The notes under the pieces: generated by a model
Told to the model about the DNA's origin: nothing
Databases searched by the model: none
Seen by the model: only the letters and a program-made list of their open reading frames with translations
Program-made: the position numbers and the translations under genes
DNA from: an uncultured Lachnospiraceae bacterium
Lineage (GTDB): Bacteria; Bacillota; Clostridia; Lachnospirales; Lachnospiraceae
Length of the DNA: 49,132 nt
Assembly (NCBI GenBank): GCA_947565425.1
Contig: CANOFW010000023.1
Location: 1 to 49,132 of the forward strand
Reading direction: 5' to 3'
Shown here: positions 24,219 through 33,597 of the stretch, in pieces
Layout of the letters: every line of letters starts with the position of its first letter
Numbering within the stretch: position 1 is the first letter of the stretch

Positions 24219-24890
24219 TTACTGTCCCAGACCGGACGCTTCATCCAAATCAAACAAAGCATATTCCAAAGCTTCAACATCCTCCTGATTGGGACTGTAA
24301 ACTTTATCATTCAGCTCTACCCGGACAGTCGTGGACGCCTCTTCCTCATACTCAACATTCTGTGATGCTTCTTTGAGCGCATCCTTCAATATAGTATACA
24401 CTTTTTCATTAATCTCATCCTCAGACGGATATTCCCCACCATTTTGCACCTGCTCGGAAAGCTCATCCGTATATGCCTGCTGGCCTTCCTGGAATTTCTC
24501 CATCGCTGCTGCAAATATCTTCATCTTCTGATACTTTATTTCTACTACATAAGAATTGTCATCCTGTTTGGTTGCTTCTCCCACTGTGTAATTAACACTC
24601 TTGTAAATGTCCTGCAATACCGTTGTAAACTCACCTTGAAGTTCTTCCGAAATGTTTACACCGGAAATCAGACTGTCTACTTCCGTCTGAATTCCCTGGT
24701 CATACAATTCCTTTGCCTGTTCCTCCGTTCCCACTTTCTGCTCTATAAATGCAGCAGAATCATTTTTGTAAGAGTTGTCAAGCAAAGCCTTTATGTACCC
24801 ACTAGCATCAAAGCTGCCACACCCTCCTAACATTGTTGTTACCAGCACTGCAACCAGCAGTAAGCTGAGTTTTCTCATTTTTTTCATCAT
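24219..24890 (-). CDS. Secreted lipoprotein, DUF5105-like
   Basis: A 223-residue lipoprotein. The signal peptide ends in TTMLGGCGS with lipidated Cys24. The mature part is helical and acidic (EQKVGTEEQAKELYDQGIQT; EELQGEFTTVLQDIYKSVNY) and matches the general look of the DUF5105 family of clostridial lipoproteins. Function unknown. The start is at 24890 with AAGGAG six nt upstream. It is divergent from the membrane protein gene at 25000. Confidence 0.75.
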   Translation of the reverse strand: MMKKMRKLSLLLVAVLVTTMLGGCGSFDASGYIKALLDNSYKNDSAAFIEQKVGTEEQAKELYDQGIQTEVDSLISGVNISEELQGEFTTVLQDIYKSVNYTVGEATKQDDNSYVVEIKYQKMKIFAAAMEKFQEGQQAYTDELSEQVQNGGEYPSEDEINEKVYTILKDALKEASQNVEYEEEASTTVRVELNDKVYSPNQEDVEALEYALFDLDEASGLGQ

Positions 24891-24963
24891 ACCATACTCC
24901 TTTGTACTATATTTTCACAACATATCTATTATATAATGTCTCTCTCTTTTCCGTCAACATGTT

Positions 24964-24993
24964 TTGCATAGGTTATGCAAAAATGGTTATATT
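24964..24993 (+). promoter_or_regulatory. Promoter with overlapping palindrome, probably giving a leaderless mRNA
   Basis: TTGCAT (24964-24969), an 18-nt spacer and TATATT (24988-24993). RNA would start about 7 nt later, at the ATG itself (25000). The -35 is part of a perfect palindrome, TTGCATA-GGT-TATGCAA, a possible operator. Confidence 0.55.
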
Positions 24994-24999
24994 AATCCC

Positions 25000-25413
25000 A
25001 TGAAAAAGAATTTTTTACTATGTGGACTCACCGGATGGTGTATGGAAATCATTTTTACGGCGCTTGACTCCTACCGCAAGCGCGAATTAAAACTTATGGG
25101 ACAAACATCTCTGTGGATGTTCCCGATTTACGGCATGGCAGCCTTTTTAAAGCCTCTCTGCAAACTTATACGCAACCTCCCGGCAGCAATCCGGGCAATG
25201 TTTTACGGCATGTTCATTTTTCTGGGCGAATATGTGAGCGGAAGCATTCTCAAAAAGTACAAACTCTGCCCCTGGGACTACAGCAAAGCGCGGACAAACA
25301 TAAACGGCGTAATCCGTCTGGACTTTGCCCCTTTTTGGATGGCAGCAGGTCTCATTTTTGAAAATTTACTGATGCATAACCCAAAATCAGCGCGGCAGAT
25401 TTCAGAGAATTAA
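25000..25413 (+). CDS. CmpB-like putative ABC transporter permease (small membrane protein)
   Basis: A 137-residue membrane protein of the ABC_trans_CmpB family, with several hydrophobic segments (FLLCGLTGWCMEIIFTAL; SLWMFPIYGMAAFL; MFYGMFIFLGEYVSG) and the family motif CPWDYS followed by NGVIRLDFAPFW. Despite the family name no transport function is proven. No ribosome binding site is seen before the ATG, and the promoter spacing suggests translation from a leaderless mRNA. An in-frame ATG at 24964 is less likely because it lies in the -35 region. Confidence 0.8.
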   Translation: MKKNFLLCGLTGWCMEIIFTALDSYRKRELKLMGQTSLWMFPIYGMAAFLKPLCKLIRNLPAAIRAMFYGMFIFLGEYVSGSILKKYKLCPWDYSKARTNINGVIRLDFAPFWMAAGLIFENLLMHNPKSARQISEN

Positions 25414-25462
25414 TTCCTGCTAAGGGATAAGACGTCTCAAACATCACTGACTTGAACGCGAA

Positions 25463-25840
25463 TTACAGTTCTTCGCCCTCAGCCGTACCAATATCCAGCG
25501 TATTCATCGTTCGCCTTCTACGCCTTGCTTCCTCCGACGCCTCCAAAATGAATCCCTTGATTTCTCTGGCATTTTTGATATGTGTAAGAGAAATCTGGGG
25601 ATCTGTGGTGTCTCCGGTATAGCAGATGACAGTAGAAAGCTTAAATATCCGCTCCAACAATGTAGTAGTCATCTTTACATCCTGCACCTTATACATATAA
25701 CAATCATCCTCTATGGTCTTTAAAAGCCCTTTCTTTACCGTCAACAACTCCTCACCGATAAAATACTTGGTAAAGGTCCAGGGAAGCCCGAAAAACAAAA
25801 CTCTCTTTTTCTCCTCATACTGTCTTTTTTCATTTTCCAT
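25463..25840 (-). CDS. PH-domain (bPH) protein (125 aa)
   Basis: A 125-residue cytoplasmic protein. The core from about residue 15 to 100 (VLFFGLPWTFTKYFIGEELL; TIEDDCYMYKVQDVKMT; ICYTGDTTDPQISLTHIKNA) has the strand pattern of bacterial PH domains such as those in YdbS/YdbT, but without transmembrane helices. It ends in a basic then acidic tail (EEARRRRRTMNTLD). The start at 25840 has GAGGTG upstream. Function unknown. Confidence 0.7.
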   Translation of the reverse strand: MENEKRQYEEKKRVLFFGLPWTFTKYFIGEELLTVKKGLLKTIEDDCYMYKVQDVKMTTTLLERIFKLSTVICYTGDTTDPQISLTHIKNAREIKGFILEASEEARRRRRTMNTLDIGTAEGEEL

Positions 25841-25957
25841 CTGCAAACACCTCGTTCGTTTTTGATTTTTCTACATTGGCTACGGCAGGAGGCTTCTGTA
25901 ATCCTCCTAAGCATAAATTTTACTATAATTTTAACCATACTGCAAATCTTTTTCCCC

Positions 25958-25986
25958 TTGAAATTTACACTTGTCTGAGATATGAT
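25958..25986 (+). promoter_or_regulatory. Promoter of pyrBI
   Basis: TTGAAA (25958-25963), a 17-nt spacer, TATGAT (25981-25986). RNA would begin near 25993, leaving a leader of about 24 nt before the pyrB ATG, too short for a PyrR-type attenuator. Confidence 0.7.
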
Positions 25987-26016
25987 AAGAAAAATACGAC
26001 ATCGTAGGAGGAATTT

Positions 26017-26937
26017 ATGCAGCATTTAATGAGCCCGCTGGATTTGTCCGTAGAAGAACTGGACAAACTGCTAACCCTGGCAAATGACATTGAAAAAAAT
26101 CCCCGCAAATATGCACACGCATGTGAGGGGAAAAAGCTTGCAACCTGTTTTTATGAGCCCAGCACACGCACTCGCCTGAGCTTTGAAGCCGCCATGTTGA
26201 ACTTAGGCGGCAGCGTCCTCGGTTTTTCCAGCGCGGACAGCAGCTCTGCCGCCAAAGGCGAAAGCGTTTCTGACACAATTCGCGTGATTTCCTGTTATGC
26301 AGACATCTGCGCTATGCGCCATCCCAAAGAAGGCGCGCCGCTTGTCGCTTCTGAGAAATCTACCATCCCAGTCATCAACGCAGGTGATGGCGGACATCAA
26401 CATCCCACTCAGACTTTGACGGATCTACTTACCATCCGTTCTCTAAAAGGACGCTTGCATAATCTTAACATTGGCCTTTGCGGAGATTTGAAATTTGGCC
26501 GTACCGTTCATTCTCTGATTCATGCGCTCATTCGTTACCCCAACATCAAATTTACACTCATATCCCCCGAGGAATTACGCGTACCCAGTTATATTCGCGA
26601 AGATGTGCTGCACAAGAACAACGTGCCCTTCTGCGAAGTGGAGCGTTTAGAAGACGCTATGGCAGACCTGGATATTCTTTACATGACAAGAGTGCAAAAA
26701 GAGCGTTTCTTTAATGAAGATGATTATGTGCGAATGAAAGATTTTTATATCCTCAATAAGAAAAAAATGTCTCTCGCCAAAGAGGACATGATTGTCATGC
26801 ATCCGCTTCCTCGCGTAAATGAAATTTCAGTAGAAGTCGATGATGATCCCAGAGCCGCCTATTTCCAGCAGGCACAATATGGCGTCTATGTGCGAATGGC
26901 GCTGATTCTCACATTACTGGAGGTGGAAGTATGTTAA
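26017..26937 (+). CDS. pyrB: Aspartate carbamoyltransferase catalytic chain
   Basis: Catalyses carbamoyl phosphate plus aspartate to carbamoyl aspartate, the committed step of pyrimidine synthesis; cytoplasmic, 306 residues (normal). The carbamoyl phosphate loop is STRTRLSFE (49-57), then HPKEGAPL near residue 107, [11 protein letters not shown], and the aspartate loop/active-site [18 protein letters not shown] precedes the ATG. It overlaps pyrI by 7 nt, so the two are translationally coupled and form the 12-subunit allosteric enzyme. Confidence 0.97.
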   Translation: MQHLMSPLDLSVEELDKLLTLANDIEKNPRKYAHACEGKKLATCFYEPSTRTRLSFEAAMLNLGGSVLGFSSADSSSAAKGESVSDTIRVISCYADICAMRHPKEGAPLVASEKSTIPVINAGDGGHQHPTQTLTDLLTIRSLKGRLHNLNIGLCGDLKFGRTVHSLIHALIRYPNIKFTLISPEELRVPSYIREDVLHKNNVPFCEVERLEDAMADLDILYMTRVQKERFFNEDDYVRMKDFYILNKKKMSLAKEDMIVMHPLPRVNEISVEVDDDPRAAYFQQAQYGVYVRMALILTLLEVEVC

Positions 26938-27386
26938 ACGTAGGAGCAATTACAGAAGGATTTGTATTAGATCACATCCAGGCAGGAACCAGTCTGTCCC
27001 TCTATCACGATTTAAAACTGGATGAACTCGATTGCTGCGTTGCTATCATCAAGAATGCACGCAGCAATAAGATGGGCAAAAAGGACATATTAAAAGTAGA
27101 ATGTGATATTGACACACTTGATTTGGATGTTCTTGGTTTTATCGACCACAACATTACCGTCAATATCATCAAAGGCGAACAAATTGTAGAAAAACGGGAA
27201 CTTCATCTGCCGAAGGAAATAAAAAATATTATCCACTGCCGGAACCCACGCTGTATCACCTCCATCGAACAGGAGCTTGACCAGATTTTTCTACTGACAG
27301 ACGAAGCAACAGAAACTTATCGCTGCAAATACTGTGAGGAGAAATATAAAGGACAAAGAGTCCGCCTCAGAAGCCATTCACGCTAA
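26931..27386 (+). CDS. pyrI: Aspartate carbamoyltransferase regulatory chain
   Basis: Regulatory subunit that binds CTP/ATP and zinc, 151 residues. The N-terminal allosteric domain begins [18 protein letters not shown]; the zinc domain has four cysteines as CRNPRC and [22 protein letters not shown] inside pyrB serves as its ribosome binding site. In Clostridia the pyrBI pair gives feedback control of the pathway. The C-terminus [11 protein letters not shown] is basic. Confidence 0.96.
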   Translation: MLNVGAITEGFVLDHIQAGTSLSLYHDLKLDELDCCVAIIKNARSNKMGKKDILKVECDIDTLDLDVLGFIDHNITVNIIKGEQIVEKRELHLPKEIKNIIHCRNPRCITSIEQELDQIFLLTDEATETYRCKYCEEKYKGQRVRLRSHSR

Positions 27387-27404
27387 TTTTCTATTGAACA
27401 GAAC

Positions 27405-27489
27405 AAAGGACTGCTCATAAACGATACAACATTTATCCGTTATATAACGGTATTTCTTACATATTGTACGTTTTATGCACAGTCCTTTT
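27405..27489. terminator. Long bidirectional terminator between pyrI and the histidine kinase gene
   Basis: AAAGGACTG (27405-27413) pairs with CAGTCCTTT (27480-27488), continued by CATAAA/TTTATG and TACAA/TTGTA. An inner CCGTTATATAACGG stem occupies the loop. It serves two convergent operons. Confidence 0.75.
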
Positions 27490-27531
27490 GCCGTATCTTT
27501 TTTAAAAATTATCCAGTAACCACATCTGCGG

Positions 27532-28977
27532 TTAAAGATTCTCAGGCTCCGGTGTTACACGTGGCAAAATAAACCAAAACTCTACACCTTCGGGAAGATT
27601 TTTCACACCGCATTTCCCATTCTGCATCGTAACGACATTCTGTACAATGTACAGACCCAGCCCAACATGAGAAAGTGCATCCGCACTCTTCTGCTTTGTG
27701 GTGTAGAATCCGCTCCAAATTTTCTCCATGTCTTCTCTTGGTATCTGCCTGCCCGTATTGTAAACACCCACCCGGATATCTTTCTTCTGTTTCTTTAATG
27801 TAACCCTCAGGCTGCCTCCCATACTCATATGCTCAATGGCATTCATCATATAATTATTGACCGCCTGCTCAATATATTCCTGGTCTCCATATACGTAACA
27901 GCCTTCCTCCAAAAATGTTTCCATGTGCAAATGTTTCTTTTTCACCAAACCTTCATATTTGAGGAGAATGTATTCCATAATCTCCTTCATATCCAAGGTT
28001 TTTTGCATCATATCTTCCATATGATGCTCCATCGCTGTAACATCTAAAAGCCTGCTGACCATAGACGCCACTTTCTGCACTTCCTCATGAATAGAGGATA
28101 AATAATACTGTCTCTTCTCCTCCTCCGCATACTCAAGCATCTCCGACTGACTGGAAATTACGGCAAGCGGGGTTTTCAACTCATGTGAGATATTGGCCAT
28201 CAAATCCTTGCGCGCTTTTTCTACGCGCTCCTGATAAATATTCTGACGAAGCTGCTGCCGTCTGTTTTCCTCGATCTGTTCCTCATTTTGCTGAAGCTGC
28301 TCCGCCATACTGTTAATACTGGCAGTGAGTCTTACCGCTTCCTCATATTTTTCACCCCCGGCGGCACGTCTACTTAAATCACCTTCGGCAATCTTTTCTG
28401 CCACATCTGCCAACCCCTCCATGGGTGCAGACAAATTCTTGGAAAACTTCCAGATAATTAAACTGCCCAATAAGAATATAGATACGCTGGCAACAACCAG
28501 AAACTGCTCCGAAGCCCTGCCTGTTCCCAATTTCTGAACAGCGTCTTTGATGACAATATAATAGTCGATTTCATTTTGAGTAATAATTCCGCGGAGTTTC
28601 GTTGTCTCCTTTAACTTACTATTTCGCTTTATAACCCCGGGTTCCCTGGAAAATAACTGCTTTTTCATCTCTATATTTTTGTAAATGAGATATTTTTGGT
28701 TCTCCCGTGTCGTATAAATCGCATTCAACTCCTCATCCGCAATCGTAAAACTGAGATTCTCCTGCTCATAATCTGCAAAAACAGAATAATCCTCCTCCCG
28801 CAGATTAGCCAAGTCAAGATCCTCAATATCCAAATAAGCCTCATGAATCTGCTTGTTCTTCGTCATATCATAATACAACGGAAAAAAAACTTTATAACAT
28901 AATACACAACATCCGATAATGATCAGTGCCAATATCCAATATGTCATAAAGATCCATGCGCTAATTTTTCTTTTCAT
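27532..28977 (-). CDS. Sensor histidine kinase
   Basis: A 481-residue membrane kinase. The first transmembrane helix is at about 8-30, followed by an extracytoplasmic sensor of about 125 residues, the second helix at 158-177, a HAMP linker (APMEGLADVAEKIAEGDLS), a coiled coil rich in Gln/Glu, the phosphoacceptor His265 in ISHELKTPL, the N box (VNNYMMNAIEH), and the ATP lid GLGLYIV. It overlaps the response regulator by 17 nt. Being the last gene of the operon with cysD, cysNC and the sulfotransferase, it may sense something related to sulfation or the cell envelope (inference). Confidence 0.93.
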   Translation of the reverse strand: MKRKISAWIFMTYWILALIIIGCCVLCYKVFFPLYYDMTKNKQIHEAYLDIEDLDLANLREEDYSVFADYEQENLSFTIADEELNAIYTTRENQKYLIYKNIEMKKQLFSREPGVIKRNSKLKETTKLRGIITQNEIDYYIVIKDAVQKLGTGRASEQFLVVASVSIFLLGSLIIWKFSKNLSAPMEGLADVAEKIAEGDLSRRAAGGEKYEEAVRLTASINSMAEQLQQNEEQIEENRRQQLRQNIYQERVEKARKDLMANISHELKTPLAVISSQSEMLEYAEEEKRQYYLSSIHEEVQKVASMVSRLLDVTAMEHHMEDMMQKTLDMKEIMEYILLKYEGLVKKKHLHMETFLEEGCYVYGDQEYIEQAVNNYMMNAIEHMSMGGSLRVTLKKQKKDIRVGVYNTGRQIPREDMEKIWSGFYTTKQKSADALSHVGLGLYIVQNVVTMQNGKCGVKNLPEGVEFWFILPRVTPEPENL

Positions 28978-29650
28978 TTCCTTTTACCTCAAAACAATAC
29001 CCTACGCCATATACCGTTCGTATATAGGAAGTGTCGCCCAGTTTCTTCCTGAGCTGTTTCACCAACGTATCAATCGTACGAACGTCTCCAACATAGTAAT
29101 CACCCCAAATGGTATCAAGAATATAATCCCTCGTAAGCACTGCTCCCTGATTACGGATTAAGATATGAAGAAGCTCAAATTCCTTGGGTGTTGTCTCTAT
29201 GAACGTGCCTTTCACATAGACTTTCTTGGCCTTGACTTCGATTTTAATATCCCCGGCATAGAGGAAATCTCTTCCGTAACCATAACGCTTGAGCACTGCT
29301 TCAATATGTAATTTTACAATTGATAATGTATACGGTTTTATAATGTAATCATCCGCGCCATAAGAAAAACCTTTTATCTGATCTTCCTCTTCTTCTTTCG
29401 CCGTCAATAAAATTACCGGCACATTAGAACATAAACGAATCTGCTTTAGTACCTCATATCCATCGACAAAAGGAAGCATTACGTCCAGCAGCACAATATC
29501 TATCTCTGTCTGGTGTGTATTAAATTTCTGTATCGCATCCAATCCATCGGTTGCCTGTATGATATGGAAATGGTTTATCTCGAGAAAATCTGATAAGGTC
29601 TCCAACAGTTTGGCTTCATCTTCAACCAGCAATACTGTTGCCCCATCCAT
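28961..29650 (-). CDS. OmpR/PhoB-family response regulator
   Basis: A 229-residue regulator. Receiver domain with the acidic pair in LLVEDEAK, phosphoacceptor Asp56 in VLLDVMLP, and the switch Lys in VILLTAKEEE. The C-terminal winged helix has TPKEFELLHILIRNQGAVLT and DTLVKQLRKKLG, ending in a typical VYGVGYCFE. GGAGGAG lies before the ATG. It starts 12 nt after the sulfotransferase gene, so it is co-transcribed with it. The target genes are not known. Confidence 0.95.
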   Translation of the reverse strand: MDGATVLLVEDEAKLLETLSDFLEINHFHIIQATDGLDAIQKFNTHQTEIDIVLLDVMLPFVDGYEVLKQIRLCSNVPVILLTAKEEEEDQIKGFSYGADDYIIKPYTLSIVKLHIEAVLKRYGYGRDFLYAGDIKIEVKAKKVYVKGTFIETTPKEFELLHILIRNQGAVLTRDYILDTIWGDYYVGDVRTIDTLVKQLRKKLGDTSYIRTVYGVGYCFEVKGNEKKN

Positions 29651-29662
29651 AAATACTCCTCC

Positions 29663-30835
29663 CTATTGTGATGCTTCATTCCATAATATTCTTTTTACTT
29701 TACGGTAACCTCTTGTTACCAAGTTACCCTTGTTACCCATACCTGTAATCCCCACTCTCTTCTCCAATTCTTCTATTCTGGCATTTAAGTCCATGATCTC
29801 CATCTCATATTTACAGAACATCTCCACTAAAAACGTCATCATATCCCGGTTCATCGTGCTCTCATTTACTTTCCATTTTGGAAGGTTACGAATTGGCTCA
29901 CGGAACAAAATGCCATCCTTCCTGCCAAGGAATTCCTGCGCCACCCTCCGATTGCTCTCTTCAAACTGCTGCATAAAAGACGTCTGTTCCTCATAGGACA
30001 GCATATTCGTCTTCTCAAAATCTTTTTGCGCCGCCTGATGCACACTCGCAGCCACCATTTCATTCCACATAAAGTTATTCAACTCTAAGTATTCCGGCAT
30101 AGTGTTCATCATCCGCTTCAACTCAATGAAATTACCGCTGAGTCCAAAGTTTGCCTCTTCCTCGCCGTATTCAAAATCATCCGTCAACTCAACGCCAATC
30201 GTCCGCAAATAATCGGACAAAAGTGTATTGCCTCCTCCCTCAAACTGACCGCGCTCAAACACCCGCACAAGTAAATTTTCTTTGCCTACGAAATCGGAAA
30301 TTTTCTTCAGATGTGCATAATAATCAACCGGGAACCACTTATATTTCTTTTCCCCCATCCAAGAGTCAAAGTCATCTGTGATACACGGCATTTTTTTTAC
30401 ACGCTGGTTCCAGAGAGATTGCAGCACCTGATCCTGCCTGCGCAGGTATACTACCACTTTGACTTCACAATTGATTTTCTTAAATTCCTCTACCATCTCC
30501 TGCCAAAAGCCTTTATATTTATTGGACTGATACCAGATAATCTCATCGGAAAGCACAATATTGGGATACTCCTTGGCAACCTGGGCAAGAAGCTCGTACG
30601 CTTCCTCCCGTTTCTTCTTCTCCTCCGCATGATTCCTCTTTCTTGACTCATTACGCGAAAGATACGCCAAAAAATGCCCATTTCGATACTTATACGTGGT
30701 ATAAAATCCCAGAGATTCCAAGCGCGGATAACTATATCCCTGCTTATTCAGCGCCTCTTCGTTCAATGCCATAAAACGCTGCAAAAATGTTGTCCCTGTC
30801 TTCTGTGTCCCTATACATAAATATACTGTTGCCAT
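29663..30835 (-). CDS. PAPS-dependent sulfotransferase
   Basis: A predicted cytoplasmic sulfotransferase, 390 residues. The 5'-phosphosulfate binding loop is GTQKTGTTFLQ (residues 9-19). A likely 3'-phosphate motif is VVVYLRRQDQVLQSLW, with Arg and Ser in the expected spacing. The C-terminus has a short coiled coil (MEIMDLNARIEELEKRVG) and a basic tail. The start at 30835 follows GGAGGAG. It lies 39 nt after cysNC, which makes PAPS, and no cysH-type reductase is in the window. The acceptor could be a glycan, lipid or small molecule; sequence does not say which. Confidence 0.85.
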   Translation of the reverse strand: MATVYLCIGTQKTGTTFLQRFMALNEEALNKQGYSYPRLESLGFYTTYKYRNGHFLAYLSRNESRKRNHAEEKKKREEAYELLAQVAKEYPNIVLSDEIIWYQSNKYKGFWQEMVEEFKKINCEVKVVVYLRRQDQVLQSLWNQRVKKMPCITDDFDSWMGEKKYKWFPVDYYAHLKKISDFVGKENLLVRVFERGQFEGGGNTLLSDYLRTIGVELTDDFEYGEEEANFGLSGNFIELKRMMNTMPEYLELNNFMWNEMVAASVHQAAQKDFEKTNMLSYEEQTSFMQQFEESNRRVAQEFLGRKDGILFREPIRNLPKWKVNESTMNRDMMTFLVEMFCKYEMEIMDLNARIEELEKRVGITGMGNKGNLVTRGYRKVKRILWNEASQ

Positions 30836-30874
30836 GCTCTCCTCCAGCAATACATAATCTTTCACCTGTGCAGC

Positions 30875-32701
30875 TTACCAACGTTCTTCCAGGCGTTTTA
30901 AAATAATCTCCACACATTCATCCAGACTGTGCTTGCTCGTATCTACCGTAATGTCAGGATTCTCCGGTTCTTCGTATTTCGCAGATATGCCCGTAAAATT
31001 AGCTATCTGTCCTAATCTTGCCTTCCGGTAAAGTCCTTTGACATCTCTCTTTTCACATTCTTCTAACGGTGTGCTCACATATACTTCAATAAAATGCTCG
31101 CCAATGATTTCTTTGGCATTTCTTCTATCCATTTTATAAGGTGAAATAAATGCAGTCAGCACAATCAAGCCCGCGTCATTCATCAATTTGCTGACCTCGG
31201 CAATCCTGCGGATATTCTCAATCCGGTCATTTTCCGCAAAACCGAGGTTCTTATTAAGCCCCATTCTTACGTTATCTCCATCGAGAATCATGGTATGTTT
31301 ACCCATCGCAAACAGACGCTTCTCCAGTTCATTGGCAAGCGTAGATTTACCAGAACCGGAAAGTCCCGTCATCCAAATTGTAGCCGCTCTCTGTTCCAAT
31401 GCGCTCTCACGCATTTGTCTGGTAATGTCCATATTATGCCAGGTAAGATTTCCATCTCTCGTAAGCGGGTACATCACTACGCCGCAGGCAGACGTCATAT
31501 TTGTAATGCGGTCAATCAAAATCAGCGAACCCAGTTCCCGATTATTCTCAAAACGGTCAAATACAATGTTGCTACCCACAGAAATCTCACAAAAAGCAAT
31601 CTCATTCTTATAGATTGCATCTGCATAAACTTCTGCGCCTGTATTTACATCAACTTTATACTTAATATTCATTACCGTAGCAGGAATCATCTGCGTACCA
31701 ATCTTCAACCAGAAAATACGCCCTGATACCAGGCGGTTATCATCCATCCATAACAAAGACACCGCCAGCATATTCCCCACATGTAACTCATACTCATTCT
31801 GCAAGATACATCCTCTGGAAATATCAATCTCTGTATCGAGCTGAATGGTTACAGCCTGTCCTCTGCCGCTCTTTTCCACTTCCTTATCGCCCTGGAAAAT
31901 CTTTGTCACCTTGGCGCTCTCCTTGCTCGGCATTACCGTCAACGTATCTCCTACGGCAACCTCCCCGGAAGAAATCTGCCCCTGAAATCCACGAAATTCA
32001 TGGTTCGGACGGCATACTCTCTGCACCGGCATAGAAAAGCCTTTCCAGTCGTCTTTCTCGTTCACGTTCACTTCTTCCAGATAAGCAAGAAGCGTTTCCT
32101 TCGTATACCATGGCATTTTTTTCGACTTGGTTGTGATATTATCCCCTTCTGTCGCTGAGACTGGGATAATCCTCAGCGTTCCATAATCAAATTCCGCCAT
32201 CAGAATCTTGATATCTTTCTCGATCTTTTTAAATTTCATCTGGTCATAATGAACGAGATCCATCTTGTTCACGGCAAACACAAAATGCCGGATTCCCATC
32301 AACGAACAAATCCTGGCATGTCGTCTGGTCTGCACCAGCACGCCCTGGCTGGCATCCACAAGAATCACAGCAAGAGACGCAAAGCTCGCTCCTACCGCCA
32401 TATTGCGCGTATATTCCTCATGTCCCGGTGTATCCGCCACAATAAAACTTCTGCGTTCCGTACTAAAATAGCGATATGCCACATCTATGGTAATCCCCTG
32501 TTCACGCTCTGCCATCAAGCCATCCAGCAAAAGTGAATAATCAATCTTTCCTTCCCTGGAGCCAACCTTGGAATCGAGCTCCAGCGCACGCTTTTGATCT
32601 GCAAAAAGCAATTTTGCATCATAAAGCATATGCCCAATCAGCGTAGACTTTCCATCATCGACGCTCCCACATGTAATAAATTTCAATAAATTATCTTCCA
32701 T
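30875..32701 (-). CDS. cysNC: Bifunctional sulfate adenylyltransferase subunit 1 / APS kinase
   Basis: A 608-residue fusion. The N-terminal GTPase of ATP sulfurylase (CysN) has GSVDDGKS (12-19), DTPGH (90-94) and NKMD (145-148). The C-terminal APS kinase (CysC) begins near residue 425, with P-loop GLSGSGKS (446-453) and DGDNVR (474-479). Together with CysD it converts sulfate to APS and then PAPS. It starts 2 nt after the cysD stop codon and has only a weak ribosome site, so translation is probably coupled. The length matches known CysNC fusions. Confidence 0.96.
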   Translation of the reverse strand: MEDNLLKFITCGSVDDGKSTLIGHMLYDAKLLFADQKRALELDSKVGSREGKIDYSLLLDGLMAEREQGITIDVAYRYFSTERRSFIVADTPGHEEYTRNMAVGASFASLAVILVDASQGVLVQTRRHARICSLMGIRHFVFAVNKMDLVHYDQMKFKKIEKDIKILMAEFDYGTLRIIPVSATEGDNITTKSKKMPWYTKETLLAYLEEVNVNEKDDWKGFSMPVQRVCRPNHEFRGFQGQISSGEVAVGDTLTVMPSKESAKVTKIFQGDKEVEKSGRGQAVTIQLDTEIDISRGCILQNEYELHVGNMLAVSLLWMDDNRLVSGRIFWLKIGTQMIPATVMNIKYKVDVNTGAEVYADAIYKNEIAFCEISVGSNIVFDRFENNRELGSLILIDRITNMTSACGVVMYPLTRDGNLTWHNMDITRQMRESALEQRAATIWMTGLSGSGKSTLANELEKRLFAMGKHTMILDGDNVRMGLNKNLGFAENDRIENIRRIAEVSKLMNDAGLIVLTAFISPYKMDRRNAKEIIGEHFIEVYVSTPLEECEKRDVKGLYRKARLGQIANFTGISAKYEEPENPDITVDTSKHSLDECVEIILKRLEERW

Positions 32702-32703
32702 AA

Positions 32704-33597
32704 TCAGAAATATCCCTCTCGTTTTCTTTTCTCCATGCTGGCTGACCCGCCATCTGAATCAATAATACGGCTTGTCCTCTCTGACTCCACAGAAGACAAT
32801 GTTTCCTCTATAATTGCATCTAATGTATCCGCCTCCGATTCCATAGCTCCGGTCAGCGGATAACAGCCAAGCGTACGGAATCTCACCTTGCGCGTCTCAA
32901 CAACTTCTCCTTCTTTGAGCTTAATCCTGTCATCATCTACCATAATCAACTGCCCATCTCTGGAAATTACAGGACGCGGCGCAGCAAAATACAAGGAAAC
33001 GATGGGTATGTTCTCCCTGCGGATATACTGCCAAATATCTTTCTCCGTCCAGTTAGACAGCGGAAATACGCGAATACTCTCTCCCTGCTTGATTCTGGTA
33101 TTAAACAGCTTCCACATCTCCGGCCTTTGATTCTTGGGATCCCAAGCATGACTCTCGTTGCGGAAAGAAAAAATACGCTCCTTCGCCCTCGACTTCTCCT
33201 CATCTCTTCTGCCACCACCAAATGCAGCCGTAAATCCATACTTGTCCAATGCCTGCTTCAAAGCCTGGGTCTTCATGATATCGGTATAGGAGGAACCATG
33301 GTCAAACGGGTTAATTCCTTGCTGTACCCCTTCCTCATTAATATATTCAATCATTTCAATCCCCAGCTTTTTCGCGGTCTCATCCCGGAACTTAATCATC
33401 TCCGCAAACTTCCATGTAGTATTCACATGCAGAAACGGAAATGGCGGTTTCTCAGGGTAAAAGGCTTTCATTGCCAGATGCAGCATTACGGAAGAGTCCT
33501 TTCCTATCGAATAGAGCATCACCGGCTTCTCACATTCCGCCGCTACCTCACGCATAATATAGATTGCCTCTGCCTCCAATTCATCTAAATGATCCAT
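32704..33597 (-). CDS. cysD: Sulfate adenylyltransferase subunit 2
   Basis: ATP-pyrophosphatase subunit that adenylates sulfate, 297 residues. The PP-loop is SIGKDSS (30-36), with [24 protein letters not shown] and [15 protein letters not shown] further on. The last residues (GYF preceded by a basic EKRKREG) match family C-termini. The start at 33597 is chosen because GGAGG lies 5 nt before it; the in-frame ATG at 33609 overlaps that site. It is the first gene of the operon. The 200 nt upstream are very A/T-rich with several TATAAT-like hexamers, so the promoter cannot be picked with certainty. Confidence 0.96.
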   Translation of the reverse strand: MDHLDELEAEAIYIMREVAAECEKPVMLYSIGKDSSVMLHLAMKAFYPEKPPFPFLHVNTTWKFAEMIKFRDETAKKLGIEMIEYINEEGVQQGINPFDHGSSYTDIMKTQALKQALDKYGFTAAFGGGRRDEEKSRAKERIFSFRNESHAWDPKNQRPEMWKLFNTRIKQGESIRVFPLSNWTEKDIWQYIRRENIPIVSLYFAAPRPVISRDGQLIMVDDDRIKLKEGEVVETRKVRFRTLGCYPLTGAMESEADTLDAIIEETLSSVESERTSRIIDSDGGSASMEKRKREGYF

